From Bathymodiolus japonicus methanotrophic gill symbiont (GTDB lineage: Bacteria > Pseudomonadota > Gammaproteobacteria > Methylococcales > Methylomonadaceae), in contig NZ_BLYC01000004.1 of the NCBI RefSeq assembly GCF_019721995.1, forward strand, positions 124,001 to 188,000: a stretch of DNA of 64,000 nt, read 5' to 3'. A program made the translations under genes and the position numbers. How positions within the stretch are numbered: position 1 is the first letter of the stretch; the number at the start of each line of letters is the position of its first letter. Below, one piece after another: positions 60,132 through 64,000 of the stretch. The notes under the pieces are model-generated. The model worked only from the letters and a program-made list of their open reading frames with translations. It ran no database searches and was not told the origin of the DNA.

Positions 60132-61867
60132 TATGCTAGCTCTCTATCGATAGGTGTGCCTGGTGCAATCCGTAAAGTCATTTCCTGATGACCTTTTCCC
60201 GCTTCAATCATAGGGTAAACGTTTTCTGTTCTGTCAGTGATAAAATCAATAAACACGGTGCGGTCTTTCATGGCAAATGCTTTTTCCAGGGCCGGCATAA
60301 CGTCCTCTGGTTTTTCTACACGTATGCCCACATGACCATAAGCCTCAGCTAAAGCGACAAAATCAGGAATGGTATCCATGTATGAATGTGAATAGCGGCT
60401 TTCATACGAAAACTCTTGCCATTGACGCACCATACCCATATAGCGATTATTTAAGTTAATAATCTTAACTGGCGTTTTATATTGCAGGGCAGTAGCTAAC
60501 TCCTGTATGCACATCTGTATGCTGGCCTCGCCGGTAATACAGGCAACATCAGCCTCGGGATGTGCCAGTTTTACACCAATCGCTGCTGGTAGGCCAAAGC
60601 CCATGGTGCCCAGTCCACCCGAATTAATCCAGCGGCGCGGCTTATCAAAATGATAAAATTGTGCGGCGAACATCTGGTGCTGACCAACATCAGAAGTAAT
60701 ATAGGCTTCACCTTTGGTTATTTGATACAGTTGCTCCACCACTGCCTGCGGCTTGATCAAATTACTATCACGATCAAATTCTAGAGACTTGGCATCGCGC
60801 CATTGTTCAATCCGGCTCCACCATGCTGCCAGCGCTTTTTTAGATGGCTTCTTTTTATGCTCTTTTAAGATGTCTAGCATTTGCTTCAGTACTAATTTAA
60901 CATCGCCAACAATCGGCACATCGACCTTTACTGTTTTGGAAATAGACGCGGGGTCTATATCAATATGAATAATAGTCGCATGTGGACAAAATTCAGTAAG
61001 TTTACCGGTGACACGATCATCAAAGCGCACGCCGATAGCGATAATAACATCACTTTCGTGCATGCCAAGATTCGCCTCATAAGTGCCGTGCATGCCGAGC
61101 ATGCCGACAAACTGCTTATCAGTTGCCGGATAAGCGCCTAGCCCCATTAAAGTATTGGTAATGGGAAAATTAAGCAATCGTGTTAGTTCAGTGAGTTCCT
61201 TACTCGCATTGCCTAAGACCACGCCACCACCTGAATAAATCATTGGGCGCTGCGCATTTAATAATAGCTCAGCGGCTTTCTTGATTTGTCCCGGGTGCCC
61301 TTTTGTTGCGGGGCTATAAGAGCGAAGCTTGATTTTTTTAGGGTACTTATAAGGTACTTTTATGTTTGGGTCAGTGATGTCCTTAGGGATATCAATAACT
61401 ACTGGGCCTGGGCGACCTGTGGTTGCAACATAAAAAGCCTTTTTCATGGTTGCGGCAATATAGTTAACATCTTTAACTAAAAAGTTATGTTTAACGCAAG
61501 GACGGGTTATACCCACCATATCGACTTCCTGAAACGCATCACTACCAATGACTGCGGTAGAAACCTGGCCGGAAATAACCACCATCGGAATAGAATCCAT
61601 ATATGCAGTCGCAATACCGGTGACTGCATTCGTTGCGCCAGGACCAGAAGTCACCAGTACAACACCTGGTTTTCCGGTCGAACGCGCATAAGCATCAGCA
61701 GCATGAGTCGCTGCCTGTTCATGTCTGACTAAAATATGTTTTACATCTGTTTGATGAAAGATTGCATCATATAAATGTAATACTGCGCCGCCAGGATAAC
61801 CAAAAAGATATTCTACACCTTCATCTTTTAGGCACTGAACGACTATCTGTCCGCCACTGAGTTCCAC
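60131..61867 (-). CDS. ilvB: Acetolactate synthase large (catalytic) subunit
   Basis: 578 aa ThDP enzyme. GYPGGAVLHLYDA and RHEQAATHAADAYARSTG (catalytic Glu for ThDP activation), the central FAD domain (GVRFDDRVTGKL), and the C-terminal ThDP motif with GEASIQMCIQELATALQYKTPVKIINLNN are all seen. The usual GDGSF is GEASI here, as in other gammaproteobacterial forms. Start is GTG at 61867; GAGGG lies rather far upstream. It condenses pyruvate in branched-chain amino acid synthesis. Confidence 0.96.
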   Translation of the reverse strand: MELSGGQIVVQCLKDEGVEYLFGYPGGAVLHLYDAIFHQTDVKHILVRHEQAATHAADAYARSTGKPGVVLVTSGPGATNAVTGIATAYMDSIPMVVISGQVSTAVIGSDAFQEVDMVGITRPCVKHNFLVKDVNYIAATMKKAFYVATTGRPGPVVIDIPKDITDPNIKVPYKYPKKIKLRSYSPATKGHPGQIKKAAELLLNAQRPMIYSGGGVVLGNASKELTELTRLLNFPITNTLMGLGAYPATDKQFVGMLGMHGTYEANLGMHESDVIIAIGVRFDDRVTGKLTEFCPHATIIHIDIDPASISKTVKVDVPIVGDVKLVLKQMLDILKEHKKKPSKKALAAWWSRIEQWRDAKSLEFDRDSNLIKPQAVVEQLYQITKGEAYITSDVGQHQMFAAQFYHFDKPRRWINSGGLGTMGFGLPAAIGVKLAHPEADVACITGEASIQMCIQELATALQYKTPVKIINLNNRYMGMVRQWQEFSYESRYSHSYMDTIPDFVALAEAYGHVGIRVEKPEDVMPALEKAFAMKDRTVFIDFITDRTENVYPMIEAGKGHQEMTLRIAPGTPIDRELA

Positions 61868-62053
61868 TTCTTATATACCCTCTTAAAACACTTAGCTATA
61901 CTTGATAGTCAGAGCAGTAAGTCATAATAACTGACTTTTGCAACTAGCCTAGGTATAGCTGAAATTAAACCTGAATTGAAAAAGCACATTATTATGGGCT
62001 TGTTTCTGCACTTAGTTTATAAAAAATCTATCCAAAATAGCTGAAAATAAGCG
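61868..62053. other. ilvB upstream region
   Basis: No gene is seen. On the minus strand AAGTCAGTTATTATGACTT (61922-61940) is an inverted repeat that could be an operator. No Leu/Val/Ile-rich leader peptide or attenuator was found. Confidence 0.4.
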
Positions 62054-62506
62054 TTTGGTCAAGAACTAAGATTTGATCTTCCCCAAATTACACGCGACAG
62101 CACTAATGTAGAGCGTAATTTTAGCCCGAAATGCATTGTCATGGGTGCTTTTTCAGGAATGATTTGGTATTTCGAACGATTATTTCTTAAATCATCTTCA
62201 GGGCGTAAACGCTACAATGTTCTCGGTGCTTATAGCAACAGAGATACCAGTCTTATTACAATCACAAATGAAGACTATATCAATTCAGATACTATTGTTA
62301 AATTATTAATCAGGATTAATAGTGCTCATTCTGACTCAAAAGTAACTTTAGTGATGGATAATGCACGCTATCAGCGTTGCAATAAAACGATGGATAAAGC
62401 AAAAGAACGTGGCATTCATTTACTTTTTTTACCCCCTTATTCACCGAATTTAGACTTGATTGAACGCTTGTGGAAATTTACAAAAAAGAAGTGGCTCTAT
62501 AATAAA
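62054..62506 (+). pseudogene. IS630-family transposase, C-terminal half
   Basis: In frame from 62054, reading ERNFSPKCIVMGAFSG, then VTLVMDNARYQRC (second catalytic Asp) and LLFLPPYSPNLDLIERLWKFTKKKWL (Glu). The N-terminal domain with the first Asp is missing, and a MITE cuts the 3' end at 62507. It is a different relative from the N-terminal fragment at 8547. Confidence 0.87.
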
Positions 62507-62709
62507 CTGAAGTTTCCCAATTATTGAGTAGCTGAAATACACAATACTGGTGTATCGAGGTTTATTTTAGGTGGTTTTGCCATGTTTATAGCAAACCCCT
62601 ACTTAATTCCCCTTAGGCAATAGCATTTGAAACGAATGAAAAGACTATTTTTTCATATAGTTGTAGCATAGTTTCAATTTTACCATAAATAATTATTGGG
62701 AAACTTCAG
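62507..62709 (+). repeat. MITE copy 6
   Basis: 203 bp, flanked by TAATAAA (7-bp duplication), inside the IS630 remnant. Confidence 0.93.
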
Positions 62710-62748
62710 TAATAAACTTCAGTTACTTTAATTATATAGGAGGTGACG

Positions 62749-63060
62749 ATGGAAACCAGCATTATCAAACAAAATCGTATTGGAGCTCGTGTGCCTCATG
62801 AGGTGTATAAAACATTGTGCCGCGCTGCCGAGTTAACGGGGGCGACAGTTAATCAATTTCTAGTGCAGTCGGCACTGAAAGAAGCTCAGGCTGTTATAGA
62901 GCAAGAAGAAATAATTCGTTTATCCCCGCGAGACTGGGACTGGCTTCTTGATTTGATGGATAAGCCGCCTAAACCCAATGCAAAGCTAGCAACGGCCATG
63001 CAACATTATCAAAACTCCCAGCGAGACGATGCAAATAATTCCTTTGACTGGAATCCATGA
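62749..63060 (+). CDS. DUF1778-type (TacA-like) antitoxin
   Basis: 103 aa. An N-terminal ribbon-helix-helix (NRIGARVPHEVYKTLCRAAELTGATVNQFLVQSAL) binds its own promoter; the C-terminal acidic tail (LSPRDWDWLLDLMDKPPKPN) would wrap the toxin. AGGAGGTGAC precedes the ATG at 62749. The toxin start overlaps its 3' end. The gene looks intact even though the toxin is broken. Confidence 0.88.
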   Translation: METSIIKQNRIGARVPHEVYKTLCRAAELTGATVNQFLVQSALKEAQAVIEQEEIIRLSPRDWDWLLDLMDKPPKPNAKLATAMQHYQNSQRDDANNSFDWNP

Positions 63061-63320
63061 CCGACTAGAGTTTGACTCTGGTCGCGAGGATTTAAATAGC
63101 TGGTTACAACGAGTTGCACGGCAGCACCAGGAAAAGGGCTTATCAAAGACCTTCGTAGCGACCCACGAAGATATACCGAATCGTATCTACGGGCTACTAT
63201 GCATTAACACTTGCCGAGGTTGAGAACCGTCATTTACCAGAAGCTAGGCGCAAGAAGTTGCCACGCAGGATTCCGGGTGTGCGTCTGGGACGCCTGGCCG
63301 TTCATAAACAACATCATGGT
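63029..63320 (+). pseudogene. GNAT acetyltransferase toxin, frameshifted and truncated
   Basis: The frame starts MQIIPLTGIHDRLEFDSGREDLNSWLQRVARQHQEKGLSKTFV, typical of TacT/AtaT-type toxins that acetylate charged tRNA. An extra G at about 63192 (TACGGGCTAC for TACGGCTAC) shifts the frame; after it, YYALTLAEVENRHLPEARRKKLPRRIPGVRLGRLAVHKQHHG continues, reaching the acetyl-CoA region. An IS4-b element at 63321 removes the rest. Not functional. Confidence 0.87.
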
Positions 63321-63885
63321 CATCAGTCTTCCCATTGAAAGAAGAAGTACCTAAACAAAGCAGCCTATAACCTACCTGAAGGTAGCACCACTCGAATATT
63401 TCCATTATTTCCATCTTTTTGATTTTAATCACTTATAACAGCAAATAGACACTCTGTAGGCACCGTAAAAAAACAACAAATAATTTCAAATAAAGCTTGC
63501 AATTGCCGAAGAAATTTTCTAAAAATTTCCGTTTTAATCACCTCATAAACGGATATCACCCATGCTTAAAGACCTACCACTCTCTGAACATATTCACCAA
63601 CACTGCAATGAAAGTATGGAACGTGCCCTGTTAGCAGAGCGTCATCCTTTGTGGGCTCGTTCATGCCCAGAGTTGAAGGATATCGACTTTATTCGCCTTG
63701 GGTTATTACGCTGTATCAGTGTAGTCGATAGTGGTCGCCATTTCCCCCAAACCAATGAACAGATTTATGGCCAGCTGCTTCCCCACTCAACGTATTTTAA
63801 ATCACTGAAGTCGCATAGACGAACAAGTATGCTTGAGGCATTTGAACAGCAGAGCTATCATCTTCACGCTGAAACACTTCTATCA
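63321..63885 (+). pseudogene. IS4-b copy 3: left end and transposase N-terminus
   Basis: Starts CATCAGTCTTCCC. The transposase begins at 63562 (MLKDLPLSEHIHQHCNESMERA) and runs about 108 codons to TLLS, where IS4-a enters at 63886. It shows the leader of IS4-b in uninterrupted form. Confidence 0.88.
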
Positions 63886-64000
63886 CTCGATGTTCAAGTT
63901 TTTGATATTGAGAAGGTAAAATCAGGTATTCTGAGGTTGTTGTAATTTTATCGGTGTAATCCCATGTTAATGAATGCCCCAGCCACCTTTATCCAAAGCT
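63886..64000 (+). mobile_element. IS4-a copy 4, start only (window edge)
   Basis: CTCGATGTTCAAGTTTTTGATATTG, the leader and the transposase start (ATG 63964) are present; the copy continues beyond the window. The left flank is TATCA, the expected target duplication. Confidence 0.88.

Overview
The window is a low-to-moderate GC gammaproteobacterial chromosome. The evidence is an E. coli-like dcw (division and cell-wall) cluster from mraZ to lpxC, the kdsD-kdsC-lptCAB-rpoN-hpf-rapZ block, thrS-infC-rpmI-rplT-pheST-ihfA, and LPS export and lipid A genes, so the cell is Gram-negative with meso-DAP peptidoglycan. An orphan precursor of the HvfA type is compatible with a methanotroph-like or marine gammaproteobacterium, but the lineage assignment is inference only.

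Layout. 1-9470 is an accessory region: a halogenase-like flavoprotein, a vapBC toxin-antitoxin locus destroyed by nested insertions, an acyl-CoA dehydrogenase, and IS3, IS4, IS630 and IS1634-type debris. 9541-17289 is a core translation block: thrS, infC (AUC start), rpmI, rplT, pheS, pheT, ihfA, a MerR regulator and tRNA-Pro(GGG). 17290-22437 is a second repeat-rich interval holding a secreted nuclease and a deeply nested IS4 composite. 22438-31525 is an envelope/regulation operon group (yrbG, kdsD, kdsC, lptC, lptA, lptB, rpoN, hpf, rapZ, mgtE and an HvfA-like RiPP precursor), with a sigma-54-type promoter in front. 32083-50834 is the complete dcw cluster with a strong promoter and three MraZ boxes. 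50835-58430 is a third accessory region: REP/RAYT remnant, IS4 and IS66 pseudogenes, a McrC fragment and an unknown secreted or membrane protein. 58429-61867 is ilvBNC on the minus strand. 61868-64000 is IS debris plus a DUF1778/GNAT toxin-antitoxin pair with a broken toxin.

Repeats dominate the accessory intervals. Six copies of a ~204-bp MITE (15-bp perfect terminal repeats) lie in the window, five with 7-10 bp target duplications. A second family, called here A (280 bp), B (260 bp) and C (a third variant), has conserved ends, conserved hairpins with changed stem sequences, and inserts with no target-site duplication. Four reconstructed empty sites confirm this. The A/B/C family is the strongest candidate here for an under-described system: a structured, ORF-less mobile element, perhaps of the HEARO/omega-RNA kind, moved in trans.

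Most transposase genes are frameshifted, nested or truncated; one 468-aa IS4 transposase is intact. Core operons are untouched, so insertions have accumulated only at operon boundaries and in dispensable genes, as expected for a genome with recent IS expansion.
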